This document shows, in pieces, positions 9,918-19,110 of a DNA stretch of 41,557 nucleotides. The notes beneath the pieces were generated by a model. It saw only the letters and a list, made by a program, of their open reading frames with translations. It was not told where the DNA came from and ran no database searches. A program made the translations under genes and the position numbers. This DNA comes from an uncultured Actinomycetes bacterium (GTDB lineage Bacteria; Actinomycetota; Thermoleophilia; Solirubrobacterales; Solirubrobacteraceae), in NCBI GenBank assembly GCA_937888775.1, contig CALAQT010000481.1:1-41557 (forward strand). The letters run 5' to 3'. Each line of letters begins with the position of its first letter. Position 1 is the first letter of the stretch.

Positions 9918-11513
9918 TCAGGAACCGGCGGTGGCGCGCGACTGACTACGCATCTCGGACAGGATGCGCTCCAACCGGGGCTCTGTGTCCGTGTCGACGT
10001 GCGCCATCGCAGCGGCCACTGCCGGATGCACGGCGGCGATCTGGGCGTGCATCTCGTGTGCCACCGCTCGATAGCTCGGATGCCCCTCACGGCCTGAGCG
10101 CAGCTCGATCAGCTGCATCGCCTCACGCGCGTTGAGATCGAGGATGAAGCGGAGCCGGTAGCCGAGGCACAGCGCGTAGGGCGCGGCTGTTTCCAAGCCG
10201 CTGTCGGCCAGGCGCGCGTACTCCCGCGCCGAGAGCTCGAGCGCGCGCTGGTAGGCCGCCCCGCAACCTGCGAGCGTCACCTGCTCAGGCACGTCGGCGC
10301 CGAGGTCGGGAGTTAGCGCCTGCCATTGCACGGTCAACATCCGGTGGCGCTGGAGGTCACGGAAGGCGCCGTAGTCAGAAACGATCTCAAAGCGGTAGCC
10401 CAGCGCCTCAAACCCCCGTCCGGGCCGGTGACGCCGATTGGCCCGAGCTCCGACCAGATCGGACAGCAGCTCGGCGCGCGCGGGTGCCGACAGCGACTCG
10501 ACCGAGCGCCGGATGCTCGGCTCGGAGGCCGCCGATGACTCGAACAGCAGCGCGGTGAGCAGGTCATCCTCGTCGCCATGCACGCTCAGCAGCCTGACTG
10601 ACGGCCCGGGGCGGTCATCCTCATCGCCTCCGTGCAGTCCAAGGCGGTCGGCCCAGTGCGCTCCGGCCCGCGCCCGCGATTGAAGGTAGCCGATCCACTC
10701 GCCGCCGCGGTCGGGCCGCTGCACCCGCGCGACGAAGCTCGGCATCACCGTCTGCACCTCGGCCAGGATCATCGCCCCGTACTGGCGCGCCTCGGGCAGC
10801 GGGTGCGCGAGCAGATGCAGGATCAGCTGCTCGTAGGTCTGACCGGTGGCGAAGATGCCCATGTGCGAGAGCGAGCTCGCCGGCAGCAGGCCCCTCAGGA
10901 GATCCAGCGCCTTAGCCTTGATCGCCCGCGCATAGGCCGCCGCCGGTTCATCGCCGGCACGTTGGTACTCGCTCTGCGCCCAGGCGATCACCTTCGGAAG
11001 CGCCGTCGCGTAGGTCGCAAACAGGTCGTCCATCGCCTGGACGTACTGGGGGCCCAGCTCTGGATCACGGTAGTAGCGATAGCCGCCCGGCGGGGTCGGC
11101 ATCGGGGAGTCGTAGGCGATGTAGCGCGTGGACTGCTCCAGGTAGGCGCCCAGCCGCGGGCGCTGGAGCACCTTGGTGAGGACGTTGGAGACCCACTCGC
11201 AGGCCATGTGCGCGCCTCCGAGCTGAGCGACCGAGTCGTCGCCGTAGCCGAGGAAGATCCGTTCATACAGCTGCGCGGCGCGGCCGCCGCGCACCTCCTC
11301 CGTCACGGCGACGGCGTCGGGGAGATCGTCGGCGAACTCCTCCAGGAACATCCGCCGCAGCGTTCCGGGGTAGCGCGAGTAGCGCGCGAACAGCGCGCCC
11401 TTGACGGTCTCCGGCAGGTTGATCAGCGCGAACACCGGCCGGTCGACGTTGCTGAAATGCGCGCTCAGGCGAGCGCGCTCAGGCTCGGTGAAGGTCTCGA
11501 CCGGGTACTGCAC
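9918..11513 (-). CDS. Fused tandem ThyX-like (FAD-dependent thymidylate synthase family) protein
   Basis: Protein of 531 aa with two ThyX-like halves, whereas a normal ThyX is one domain of about 220-250 aa. The N-terminal half has GYGDDSVAQLGG and the motif RPRLGAYLEQSTRY (118-131), which aligns with the ThyX motif RHRx7S but has Pro for His and keeps Ser128. The C-terminal half has RHRMLTVQWQA (389-399), keeping RHR but with Ala at the Ser position; it also retains a late Arg (SYRAVAHEM). It may act in dTMP synthesis through composite sites, or may be a flavoprotein with another role. The GTG at 11511-11513 is preferred because TACGAT lies 8 nt upstream; an earlier GTG at 11547-11549 would add 12 residues. 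No thyA is in the window. Confidence 0.8.
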   Translation of the reverse strand: MQYPVETFTEPERARLSAHFSNVDRPVFALINLPETVKGALFARYSRYPGTLRRMFLEEFADDLPDAVAVTEEVRGGRAAQLYERIFLGYGDDSVAQLGGAHMACEWVSNVLTKVLQRPRLGAYLEQSTRYIAYDSPMPTPPGGYRYYRDPELGPQYVQAMDDLFATYATALPKVIAWAQSEYQRAGDEPAAAYARAIKAKALDLLRGLLPASSLSHMGIFATGQTYEQLILHLLAHPLPEARQYGAMILAEVQTVMPSFVARVQRPDRGGEWIGYLQSRARAGAHWADRLGLHGGDEDDRPGPSVRLLSVHGDEDDLLTALLFESSAASEPSIRRSVESLSAPARAELLSDLVGARANRRHRPGRGFEALGYRFEIVSDYGAFRDLQRHRMLTVQWQALTPDLGADVPEQVTLAGCGAAYQRALELSAREYARLADSGLETAAPYALCLGYRLRFILDLNAREAMQLIELRSGREGHPSYRAVAHEMHAQIAAVHPAVAAAMAHVDTDTEPRLERILSEMRSQSRATAGS

Positions 11514-11521
11514 GGCGGCCG

Positions 11522-11527
11522 ATCGTA
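11522..11527 (-). promoter_or_regulatory. -10-like TACGAT for the ThyX-like gene
   Basis: The minus-strand hexamer TACGAT ends 8 nt before the GTG at 11513. If it is used, the transcript would be leaderless and the upstream GTG at 11549 would not be translated. Confidence 0.35.
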
Positions 11528-11680
11528 GCGGTGCCGGCGGCGACTTCACGAGCCGCCCGCCCGCCGGTCACTTTCTCTAGCGATCATCGGGCGGTGCCCG
11601 AACCCCGGCGAGAACGCGAACCACGGGTGCGCCTTCTCGCCGCGCCTCCGGCGGATACGACCCGTCCGGCTCGACCGCGG

Positions 11681-12196
11681 CTACCAGCCTCCGCGATGCA
11701 CGACCTCGGCCAGCGGTCGGCGATCGGGACGCTTGATCGGCGCCAGCGGACGGCCGGCCGGATAGCCGAGGTCGATCATGTAGGCGACGTAGCGATCCTC
11801 GGGCAGTCCGAGGATCTCTCGTGCCTGGTCCTGGTCGCCGACGGCCGAATGGCCCGAACCGATCCCCAGGTCGGCGGCGGCGACCAGCATCGCCATCGTC
11901 GCCTGTCCGAGATCGTAATTGGCCCGCTCGCGCACGGTCGCGTCATTGGTGTCGGCCAGCACGAGAGCGATCGTCGCCGCCGAACCGGCGACATGCCCGG
12001 CGCCGCGCCAGACCTGGGCCAAGCGCCCCAGCTGCTCGGGGTCGGTCACCACGACGAAGTCCCACGGCTGCCAGTTGCGCGAGGACGGCGCGCGGCGACC
12101 GGCCTCCAGGATCCGGTCCAGGTCGTCGTCGGCCAGCGGCCGAGGCTCGAACTCGCGCACGTTTCGTCGTGAGGTGATCGCATCCCAGGTTTCCAT
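11681..12196 (-). CDS. Nitroreductase-family FMN oxidoreductase
   Basis: FMN-dependent NAD(P)H oxidoreductase of unknown physiological substrate, 171 aa. The N-terminal TSRRNVREFEPRPL is the phosphate/FMN-binding start of the family. It is followed by APSSRNWQPWDFVVV and, in the second half, LGIGSGHSAVGD with the conserved glycine loop. The C-terminus is GYPAGRPLAPIKRPDRRPLAEVVH, matching small nitroreductases. A good AAGGAG Shine-Dalgarno precedes the ATG at 12196. It lies downstream of nuoN on the same strand but 128 bp away, so it is probably a separate unit. Confidence 0.9.
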   Translation of the reverse strand: METWDAITSRRNVREFEPRPLADDDLDRILEAGRRAPSSRNWQPWDFVVVTDPEQLGRLAQVWRGAGHVAGSAATIALVLADTNDATVRERANYDLGQATMAMLVAAADLGIGSGHSAVGDQDQAREILGLPEDRYVAYMIDLGYPAGRPLAPIKRPDRRPLAEVVHRGGW

Positions 12197-12251
12197 GGCC
12201 TTGGGCTCCTTGTCGTGGGTCTGCCATCAGACTGTAGGTCGTGGCGCTCGA

Positions 12252-12265
12252 ACACGTGGACGTGT
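12252..12265. promoter_or_regulatory. Palindrome ACACGT-GG-ACGTGT upstream of the nitroreductase
   Basis: Perfect 6-2-6 inverted repeat about 55 bp upstream of the nitroreductase start, in the gap after nuoN. It could be an operator for a dimeric regulator. No matching regulator gene is adjacent. Confidence 0.35.
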
Positions 12266-12324
12266 AATCGTCGGTGCGGGGCGGCTTGATTCTCTTCGGG
12301 GCGTGCCCGCAAACGGGGACGGGC

Positions 12325-13965
12325 CTAGAAGATCCCGCCGATTGCCTGCCCGGCGTGGGCCGCGAGGTCGAACAGGGGCGTCGGGAAGACCCCAAAGAAG
12401 ATGCTCGCCGCCGCGAACACCAGCGCCACGAGCGCCAGCTCGCCGTAGGGCACCGCCCGGGCCGAGCTCGCCCAGCCCGCGGCTCCGCCCGCGGCTCCGT
12501 CCGCCTGCGCCGAGCCACCCGCGATCGGCGCCAGCCCTCTCGGCCCCGCCGTCATCCCCGGGCCAGGACCGACGCTCGCCACCGGCGCGCTCAACGGGAC
12601 GCTCATCCAGATCGTTGCCACCACGCGGAGGTAGTAACCGAGCGAGATCATCGAGCCGATTACGAGCACGATCGCCAGCCAGGTGTAGTCACCGTCGATC
12701 AGCGCGTGGATCAGCTGGAACTTGCCGATGAACCCGACCGTGCCCGGGATCCCGGCCAGCGACAGCATCGCGATCGTCAGCGGCCAGGCCAGCCACGGCC
12801 GTCGGGCGCCGAGGCCGGCCAGCGCCGAGATCTCGTCGCCGTCGGCGCGCTCCTGCTGCTGGGCGATGATCACCGCGAAGGCGGCAAGGTTCATCGCCAG
12901 GTAGACCGCCAGGTAGAGCACCGTCGCCTGGACCCCGAGCTGGCTGCCGACCACAACTCCCCCGAGCATGTAGCCGGCCTGTGCGACACCCGAGTATCCC
13001 AGCATCCGCTTCAGTGAAGATTGCCCGAGCGCCCCGACGTTGCCGACCAGGATCGTGATCGCGGCGATCGTCGCCACCGCCGGTGCCCAGGTGTTCTGCG
13101 CACCGATTCCCGCGACGTCGAAGAAGCGCAGGAATACGCCCAGCGCGGCGGCCTTGGTGGCGGTGGCCATGAACGCGGTCACCGGGGTCGGCGCACCCTC
13201 GTAGACGTCGGGCGTCCACTGGTGAAACGGCGCCACCGAAGCCTTGAACGCGAAGCCGACGATCACCAGCGCAAAGCCCGTGAACAGCAGTGGATCGCCG
13301 AGCGCCCCGCCGCCGAGATTGCCGCCTGATATCGCGTTGGCGATCCCGGCGAACTCCATCGAACCGGTGGCGCCGTAGAGCAGCGCCAGGCCATAGGCGA
13401 GCGTGGCCGAGCCGACCGAGCCGATCACCAGGTACTTCAGCCCGGACTCCAGCGAGCCCTCACGACTGGCCTCCGAGGCGCACAGCACGTACAGCGGGAT
13501 CGACAGCAGCTCGAAGCCGATGAACAGCGTGACCAGATTGACGGCGGAGACGAGTACGTTCATCCCCAGCACGCTGAACAGCAGCAGCGAGTGGTATTCA
13601 CCGTGCCCGGCCTCCCCGGGGGCCCGGGTGCGCAGCGACATGATTACAGCGGCGATTGCCGCGACCGAGAAGATCATGTCGAGCACCAGCGCCAGCGCGT
13701 CGATCTGCAGCGCGCCGGAGATGATCAGGGCGTGGTGCTTGAAGCGCGCGATCTCGAATCCGAGCGATACCGCCAGGGTCAGGAGCGTCAGCATCGGGAC
13801 CATCCGCTCGCGCGCGAGCGCACCGCGCAGCAGCCCAAGCATCAGCACCAGCAGCGCACCGACGGTCAGCGCCACGAACGGCGACAGCGCGGCCCAGTCG
13901 ATGTAGGGGCCCTTGATGTGGTGGGCGGCTGCGGCCAGCGGCAGCACGGAGATCAATGAGTTCAT
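12325..13965 (-). CDS. nuoN: NADH-quinone oxidoreductase subunit N
   Basis: Antiporter-like membrane subunit of complex I, involved in proton translocation; 546 aa with about 14 membrane helices. The proton-channel motif FKASVAPFHQWTPDVYEGAPTPV is intact, as is the following TATKAAALG helix. The start overlaps the nuoM stop (ATGA), so translation is coupled. A low-complexity Gly/Ala/Pro-rich insert of about 50 residues (PGPGMTAGPRGLAP to AAGWASSAR) sits between the last helices, which is unusual for NuoN. It is the last gene of the nuo operon. A weak CCCG/CGGG hairpin lies just downstream (12306-12317). Confidence 0.96.
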   Translation of the reverse strand: MNSLISVLPLAAAAHHIKGPYIDWAALSPFVALTVGALLVLMLGLLRGALARERMVPMLTLLTLAVSLGFEIARFKHHALIISGALQIDALALVLDMIFSVAAIAAVIMSLRTRAPGEAGHGEYHSLLLFSVLGMNVLVSAVNLVTLFIGFELLSIPLYVLCASEASREGSLESGLKYLVIGSVGSATLAYGLALLYGATGSMEFAGIANAISGGNLGGGALGDPLLFTGFALVIVGFAFKASVAPFHQWTPDVYEGAPTPVTAFMATATKAAALGVFLRFFDVAGIGAQNTWAPAVATIAAITILVGNVGALGQSSLKRMLGYSGVAQAGYMLGGVVVGSQLGVQATVLYLAVYLAMNLAAFAVIIAQQQERADGDEISALAGLGARRPWLAWPLTIAMLSLAGIPGTVGFIGKFQLIHALIDGDYTWLAIVLVIGSMISLGYYLRVVATIWMSVPLSAPVASVGPGPGMTAGPRGLAPIAGGSAQADGAAGGAAGWASSARAVPYGELALVALVFAAASIFFGVFPTPLFDLAAHAGQAIGGIF

Positions 13966-15461
13966 GGCACCGCGCTCGCGGTCAGGGCTCCCTGCTGTTG
14001 CTGCTGCGCCGCCGCGATCGCCGCCTTCAGCGAGGGCTCAGAGCGCCGCAGCCCGAACTGCGGGTAGAAGGCCAGCACCAGGATCACACCGACCAGCGGC
14101 ACGATCACCAACGCGTCGCGCAGGCCGATCTCGCTGGAGCGCGTGCGCTCGCTTGAGTTGTTGTGCATCGAGGTGATGTACAGCCGCAGCGAATAGACCG
14201 CGGCGCCGACAACGCCGGCCGAGGCGATCAGCGCCAGCGCCAGCTTGGCCTTGAACAGCCCCAGCAGGATCATGAACTCACCGATGAAGTTAGCCGAGCC
14301 GGGCATCGCCAGCGTAGCCAGCGTGACGATCAGGAACAGGCCGGCCAGCACCGGGGCGCGGAACGCCAGCGCTCCCATCTGGCGCAGGTCCTCCGATCCG
14401 CCGGCCCGGGCGGCGAGCGCCGCGACGATGAAGAACAGCGGCGCGGTCACCAGTCCGTGGTTGACCATCTGCAGCAGTGCGCCCTGTCCGCCCTCGGGTC
14501 GCAGCGAGAAGATCCCCAGCATGATGAAACCCAGTTGGGCGACGCTGGAGTAGGCGACAACCAGGCGCGCGTCGGGGGTGGTGAACGCCACCGCGGTCGC
14601 CCACAGGATCGAGACCAGCGCGATCAGCAGCATCAGCGTCTGGTAGTGCGCCGAGGCGTACGGGAACAGCGGCAGCACGATCCGCAGGAAGCCGTAGGCG
14701 GCGACCTTGGAGAGGATCCCGGAGAACACCGCGACGGCCGGGATCGGCATCGACTTGTAGCCGTCGGGCAGCCAGCCGTGAAACGGCACCAGCGGCATCT
14801 TGACCAGGAACGCGACCGCGAAGCACAGGAAGATCCAGTCCTGCGAGGTGTGCGACAGTGGAAGGCGCTGCAGCGCCGAGATTGAGAAGTTGAGCCCCGT
14901 CTGGTGCTCGCCGGCCGCCAGCACGCCGGTGGCGATCGCGGCCACCAGCATGAAGAAAGAGCCGATCAGCGTATAGATCACCAGCTTGGTCGTCGCGCGC
15001 ACGCGGTCGCCGGTGCCCCACATCCCGATCAGGAAGTAGAACGGGATCAGCATCAGGTCGAAGAACGCCACGAACAGCGCCAGGTCCTGCGCGCAGAACG
15101 CGCCGAGCACCGCGCTCTCGGCCAGGCCGAAGAACAAGTAGAACAGCCTTGGGCGCTCCCACTCCCGCGTCGCCGACCACACCAGCGCGGCCGTGAACAG
15201 CACGGTGGTGAGCACGATCAGGGCAACGTTGAGCCCGTCCAGCCCGAGTTTGTAGTGGATCCCCAGCGCCGAGATCCAGACCTTGTCGGTGACGAATTGC
15301 AGTCCGGCATGTCCGAGCTTGAACCGGGCCAAGAACGAGATCGCGATCCCCAGCGTGATCACGCTGGGGATCGCGCTCGCGCGCCCGACGACCCGCCTGG
15401 GCAGCTGCGCGGCGATCAGCGCGATCACCGCCGGAAGCCAGATCAGGATCGAGAGCGTCAT
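13962..15461 (-). CDS. nuoM: NADH-quinone oxidoreductase subunit M
   Basis: Second antiporter-like proton-pumping subunit of complex I; 499 aa with about 14 membrane helices. The diagnostic helix motif VKMPLVPFHGWLPDGYKSMP and the following SGILSKVAAYGFLR are clear. The length matches the family. The C-terminus has a short glutamine run (QQQQQ) encoded near 13996-14010. The stop overlaps the nuoN start by 4 bp, and 46 bp separate it from nuoL. Confidence 0.97.
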   Translation of the reverse strand: MTLSILIWLPAVIALIAAQLPRRVVGRASAIPSVITLGIAISFLARFKLGHAGLQFVTDKVWISALGIHYKLGLDGLNVALIVLTTVLFTAALVWSATREWERPRLFYLFFGLAESAVLGAFCAQDLALFVAFFDLMLIPFYFLIGMWGTGDRVRATTKLVIYTLIGSFFMLVAAIATGVLAAGEHQTGLNFSISALQRLPLSHTSQDWIFLCFAVAFLVKMPLVPFHGWLPDGYKSMPIPAVAVFSGILSKVAAYGFLRIVLPLFPYASAHYQTLMLLIALVSILWATAVAFTTPDARLVVAYSSVAQLGFIMLGIFSLRPEGGQGALLQMVNHGLVTAPLFFIVAALAARAGGSEDLRQMGALAFRAPVLAGLFLIVTLATLAMPGSANFIGEFMILLGLFKAKLALALIASAGVVGAAVYSLRLYITSMHNNSSERTRSSEIGLRDALVIVPLVGVILVLAFYPQFGLRRSEPSLKAAIAAAQQQQQGALTASAVP

Positions 15462-15507
15462 GGCCTGATGCTCCGGGAGGGGAGTGAGGGGTGCAGGCGG
15501 GCGTGCA

Positions 15508-17565
15508 TCAGGATGAGGAGATCAGGAAGTAGAGGGCCAGGCCGGAGATCCCGACCACCAACGCCAGCGCGTAGTAGCGCACCAAGCCGGTCTGGGCGCG
15601 GCGCACCGCGGCCGAGGCCGCCCGCACGACGGCCACCCCGCCGCCGGTCACGCCGCCGGCGATCACCACCCGCTCCAGTACCGATTCGGCCAGGCGCCCG
15701 AGCCACAGCGCGGGACGCACGACGATCAGGTCGATCAGCTCATCGAAGTACCACTTGTTGAGGAGGAAGCGGTGCAGCGGCGCAAAGCGCTCCTGCAGCT
15801 TGGCCGAGGTGCCCGGGGCCACGACGTAGGTCCGGTAGGCGATCGAGATCCCGACGACCGCGATCAGGGCCCCGATCACCAGCCCGATCCAATCCGACGA
15901 GATGGTTGGCTCGGCGCGCGAAAGTGTGGAGTCGGCAAAGGCAGGGGCCAGGAAACGGCTGATGCCGGCGTCGATGCCCGGGATCTGGATCACGCCGCCG
16001 ATCACTGCCAGTAGCGCAAGCGTCCCCATCGCGAACTTCATCGGCAGGTGCTGCTCGGCGATCGGGTGCTCGGGCCCGGGGAAGCCGACGTCGGTGTCCT
16101 CGGCCTCGCCGGTGAGCGGGTTGGTGGGAACGTCATGATGAACCTGGTGTCCGTGCTCGAGCGCCAGCGCCTCCTCGCAGGGCTCGCCGAAGAACGCGCG
16201 GAAGATCATCCGGAAGGTGTAGATCGCGGTCAGCAGCGCGCCCACGTAGCCGAGAATCCCGAGGATCTCAAAACCCCCGCCGCGATGGTCAAGGTAGGCG
16301 ATGATGTCGTCCTTGGACAGCCAGCCGGAGAACGGCGGCAGCCCCGACAGCGCCAGGCCGCCGATGATGAAGCAGCCGAACGTGAACGGCAGCACCCTCC
16401 GAAAGCCGCCCATCCGATCCAGCGACTGCGTGCCGCCCATCGCGCTGATCACCGAGCCGGCCGACATGAACAGCAGCGCCTTGAAGAACGCGTGGGTCAT
16501 CAGATGGAACAGGCCGGCTGAGTAGGCGCCCACCGAGACGCCCATGATCATGTAGCCGATCTGCGACATCGTCGAGTAGGCGATCACCCGCTTGAGATCG
16601 GTCTGCACCAGCGCGATCGTCGCGGCGATCACCAGCGTCGCGCAGCCGACGATCGCCCCGACGTCGGCTGCAGTGGTGGCGATCTCGAACAGCGGATGCA
16701 TGCGGGCGATCAGGTAAACGCCGGCGGTCACCATCGTGGCGGCGTGGATCAGTGCGGAGACGGGCGTCGGGCCCTCCATCGCGTCGGGCAGCCAGGTGTG
16801 CAGCGGTATCTGGGCGGACTTGGCGAACGCGCCGAGCAGCAGCAGCAGGCACCCCGCGACGATGTCCGGGCTGTTGTGGGCAAAGACGAAGTGCGCGGTG
16901 TTGAAGGTCGCGGTGAGGTCGACCGTGTGGGTGTGCTTGAAGATGAAGAACGTGCCGAACACCAGGCCCACGTCGCCGAACGTGTTAATCACGAACGCCT
17001 TGATGCCGGCCTTGGTCGCGGTCCGGCGGCGATACCAGAACGAGATCAGCAGATAGGACGCGGCGCCGACGAACGCCCAGCCGACGATCAGCAGCACGAA
17101 GTTGCCGGCCAGCACCAGCAGCAGCATCGAGAACACGAAGAAGTTCAGGTAGGCGAAGTAGCGCACGTAGCCGCGGTCTGAGTCCATATAGGCGACCGAG
17201 TAGACGTGGATCAGGGTCGAGACCCCCGAGACCACCAGCACCATGAACACCGACAGCGGGTCGACCAGGATCGACAGCTTGGCGTCGACGCCGACACTTG
17301 AGTCATAACTCCAGATCGCCGAAGTGAAGTGGCGGTGATCCGGGCTGTGGCCCAGCATCGACACCAGCGCGGCGACGCTCAACCCGAACGCGGCGGCGAT
17401 CGCTGCGCTGGCGATCCAGCCGGCGGCCTTGGCGGGCATGCGTCGGCCGGCCAGCGCGATCACCACGGTGCCCAGCAGCGGGCACAGCAGGATCAGCCAG
17501 CCGAAGGTGGTCGGCGGCCCGGAGTGGTCGACGACCAGCGGAGCCAGCGTCTTCGCCAGAAACAT
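15508..17565 (-). CDS. nuoL: NADH-quinone oxidoreductase subunit L
   Basis: Distal antiporter-like subunit of complex I carrying the long lateral helix; 685 aa. The proton-channel motif AKSAQIPLHTWLPDAMEGPTP is followed by SALIHAATMVTAGVYLIAR, and FFKALLFMSAGSVI is also family-typical. The extended C-terminal part ends in a hydrophobic helix (ALALVVGISGLALYFL), as expected for the lateral helix anchor. It has an N-terminal oxidored_q1_N domain and a central proton-pumping domain. It lies 7 bp after nuoK, within the operon. Confidence 0.97.
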   Translation of the reverse strand: MFLAKTLAPLVVDHSGPPTTFGWLILLCPLLGTVVIALAGRRMPAKAAGWIASAAIAAAFGLSVAALVSMLGHSPDHRHFTSAIWSYDSSVGVDAKLSILVDPLSVFMVLVVSGVSTLIHVYSVAYMDSDRGYVRYFAYLNFFVFSMLLLVLAGNFVLLIVGWAFVGAASYLLISFWYRRRTATKAGIKAFVINTFGDVGLVFGTFFIFKHTHTVDLTATFNTAHFVFAHNSPDIVAGCLLLLLGAFAKSAQIPLHTWLPDAMEGPTPVSALIHAATMVTAGVYLIARMHPLFEIATTAADVGAIVGCATLVIAATIALVQTDLKRVIAYSTMSQIGYMIMGVSVGAYSAGLFHLMTHAFFKALLFMSAGSVISAMGGTQSLDRMGGFRRVLPFTFGCFIIGGLALSGLPPFSGWLSKDDIIAYLDHRGGGFEILGILGYVGALLTAIYTFRMIFRAFFGEPCEEALALEHGHQVHHDVPTNPLTGEAEDTDVGFPGPEHPIAEQHLPMKFAMGTLALLAVIGGVIQIPGIDAGISRFLAPAFADSTLSRAEPTISSDWIGLVIGALIAVVGISIAYRTYVVAPGTSAKLQERFAPLHRFLLNKWYFDELIDLIVVRPALWLGRLAESVLERVVIAGGVTGGGVAVVRAASAAVRRAQTGLVRYYALALVVGISGLALYFLISSS

Positions 17566-17572
17566 CCCCGGC

Positions 17573-17872
17573 TTACCCCTGCAGCTCGTTCAGCTCGTCG
17601 ACATTGATCGGCAGCCGGCGGCGATACAGCGCCACGATCAGCCCCAGTCCCACCGTCACCTCGCACGCCGCGACGACCATGATGATCAGCGCGAAAACCT
17701 GACCATCCTCGCCGCCCCACATGCGGGAGAACGCCACCAGCGCCAGGTTGGCGGCGTTGAGCATCAGCTCCAGGCAGAGCAGGATCACCAGCGGGTTGGG
17801 GCGCGTGAGCACCCCCGCTGCGCCGATGCAGAAGATCAGCGCCGAGACGACCAGATACCACCCGATGGCCAT
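17573..17872 (-). CDS. nuoK: NADH-quinone oxidoreductase subunit K
   Basis: Small three-helix membrane subunit of complex I; 99 aa, the standard length. The start [20 protein letters not shown], the conserved glutamate in [13 protein letters not shown] (helix 2) and the second glutamate in [13 protein letters not shown] (helix 3) are all present; these carboxylates form part of the proton path. The ATG at 17870-17872 overlaps the nuoJ stop by 1 base (TAATG). The open frame continues upstream, but only this segment is NuoK. Confidence 0.97.
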   Translation of the reverse strand: MAIGWYLVVSALIFCIGAAGVLTRPNPLVILLCLELMLNAANLALVAFSRMWGGEDGQVFALIIMVVAACEVTVGLGLIVALYRRRLPINVDELNELQG

Positions 17873-18546
17873 TACTGCTGGCCTCCGACCGGCTCCGGCG
17901 CGCCGGAGAGGTCCTCGCTGTCGGCCGCGGGTGCCTCCGCCGCGGGGCTGTGGCGCATGCCGGCGGCCTCGGCCATCGTCCCGGTGTACACCGGGCGCGC
18001 CGGGTGATAGCGGGCCTCCAGCGCCGCGTCCACTTCCTCCAGGCCGCGGCGCCGGCGAGCCAGCACGACCGCCCCGACGGCGGACACCAGGAGCAGCAGC
18101 GAGGCGGCCTCGAACGGGAATAGATAGGTGGTGAGGAACAGCTGACCGATGTGGCGCGGGGTTCCAAAGCCCGGGATATAGGGCGCCCCGTGGCCGGAGA
18201 TGCCCTTCAGCGCCGAGCCGAGCAGCGCCACGCACAGCTCGATCGCCACCGCCAGCGCGAACAGCGGCCCCAGCACGCGCAGCGCCGGACCGCTCCTGGC
18301 CACCGACTCGATCCCGCCACCGACGTAGGCGACGACGAACACGTACAGCACCATCACCGCGCCTGCGTACACGACCACCTGCGCGGCCGCGACGAACTCG
18401 GCCCGCAGCAGCAAGAACAGGGCGGCCAGCGAGATCAGATGGGCCACCAGCGACAGCACGCTGTAGAACGGGTTGCGCAGAAGCACGACGCCGATCGCTC
18501 CGCTCAGCGCACCGATGGCGGCGATGAAGAACAGCACGGCCGACAT
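17872..18546 (-). CDS. nuoJ: NADH-quinone oxidoreductase subunit J
   Basis: Membrane subunit of complex I, 224 aa with five helices. The conserved region [19 protein letters not shown] (helix 3, containing the pi-bulge Tyr/Gly stretch) is intact, and [23 protein letters not shown] forms the last helix. A hydrophilic tail of about 55 residues rich in Ala, Pro and acidic residues follows it, longer than in many homologues. It lies between nuoI (5 bp upstream) and nuoK (1-base overlap). Confidence 0.96.
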   Translation of the reverse strand: MSAVLFFIAAIGALSGAIGVVLLRNPFYSVLSLVAHLISLAALFLLLRAEFVAAAQVVVYAGAVMVLYVFVVAYVGGGIESVARSGPALRVLGPLFALAVAIELCVALLGSALKGISGHGAPYIPGFGTPRHIGQLFLTTYLFPFEAASLLLLVSAVGAVVLARRRRGLEEVDAALEARYHPARPVYTGTMAEAAGMRHSPAAEAPAADSEDLSGAPEPVGGQQ

Positions 18547-18551
18547 CTGGC

Positions 18552-19088
18552 CTACTCCCCCTCCCGCCTCAGTGGCGTGCGCTCGATCGGCTCGGCCAGC
18601 AGCATCTCCTTGGTGAAGATCAGATCCGAACGCGTGTAGTCGGACATCTCGTAGTCATGGCCCATCGTGATCGCGTCAAACGGGCACGCGACCTCGCAGT
18701 AGCCGCAGAAGATGCAGCGACTGAGGTTGATCTCGTACACGGCCGCGTAGCGCTCGCCGGCCGAGACGCGGTGCTCGGGCGTGTTCTCGGCCGCCACGAC
18801 GCGGATGCAATCCGCGGGGCAGGCGGCGGCGCACAGCGAGCAGCCGACGCACTTCTCCAGGCCGCTGTCCTCAAAGCGGTGCAGCTTGTGGCGACCGCGG
18901 AAGCGCGGGTAGACCGGCGTCTTCTCCTCCGGATACTGGATCGTCAGGGGACCCTCGACGATCCGCGCGAACGTCGTCTTCAGGCCGCGCAACGTCTCGC
19001 CGAACACGCGGTAAGCGCCGCGGACCGGCCCGGCGCCGGGTGCGCGGATCACCTCGATCACGTCGGATCCGGGGTCGTACGGGGTCAT
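18552..19088 (-). CDS. nuoI: NADH-quinone oxidoreductase subunit I
   Basis: Peripheral-arm subunit of complex I that carries the two 4Fe-4S clusters N6a and N6b, passing electrons towards cluster N2. The 178-aa protein has two CxxCxxCxxxCP ferredoxin motifs: C80/C83/C86/C90 and C125/C128/C131/C135. An N-terminal amphipathic region (about 20-45) matches the membrane-docking helix. A strong AAGGAG precedes the ATG at 19088. It lies 22 bp after nuoH. Confidence 0.97.
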   Translation of the reverse strand: MTPYDPGSDVIEVIRAPGAGPVRGAYRVFGETLRGLKTTFARIVEGPLTIQYPEEKTPVYPRFRGRHKLHRFEDSGLEKCVGCSLCAAACPADCIRVVAAENTPEHRVSAGERYAAVYEINLSRCIFCGYCEVACPFDAITMGHDYEMSDYTRSDLIFTKEMLLAEPIERTPLRREGE

Positions 19089-19110
19089 GCGTATCTCCTT
19101 GCCGGCGAAC

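Noticed and set aside
10632..11528. Open frame antisense to the ThyX-like gene
   Set aside because: Arg/His-rich and featureless, opposite a gene with clear family motifs.
17890..18235. Upstream extension of the nuoK frame
   Set aside because: It reads through nuoJ in another frame. NuoK is complete from 17872 at the standard 99 residues.
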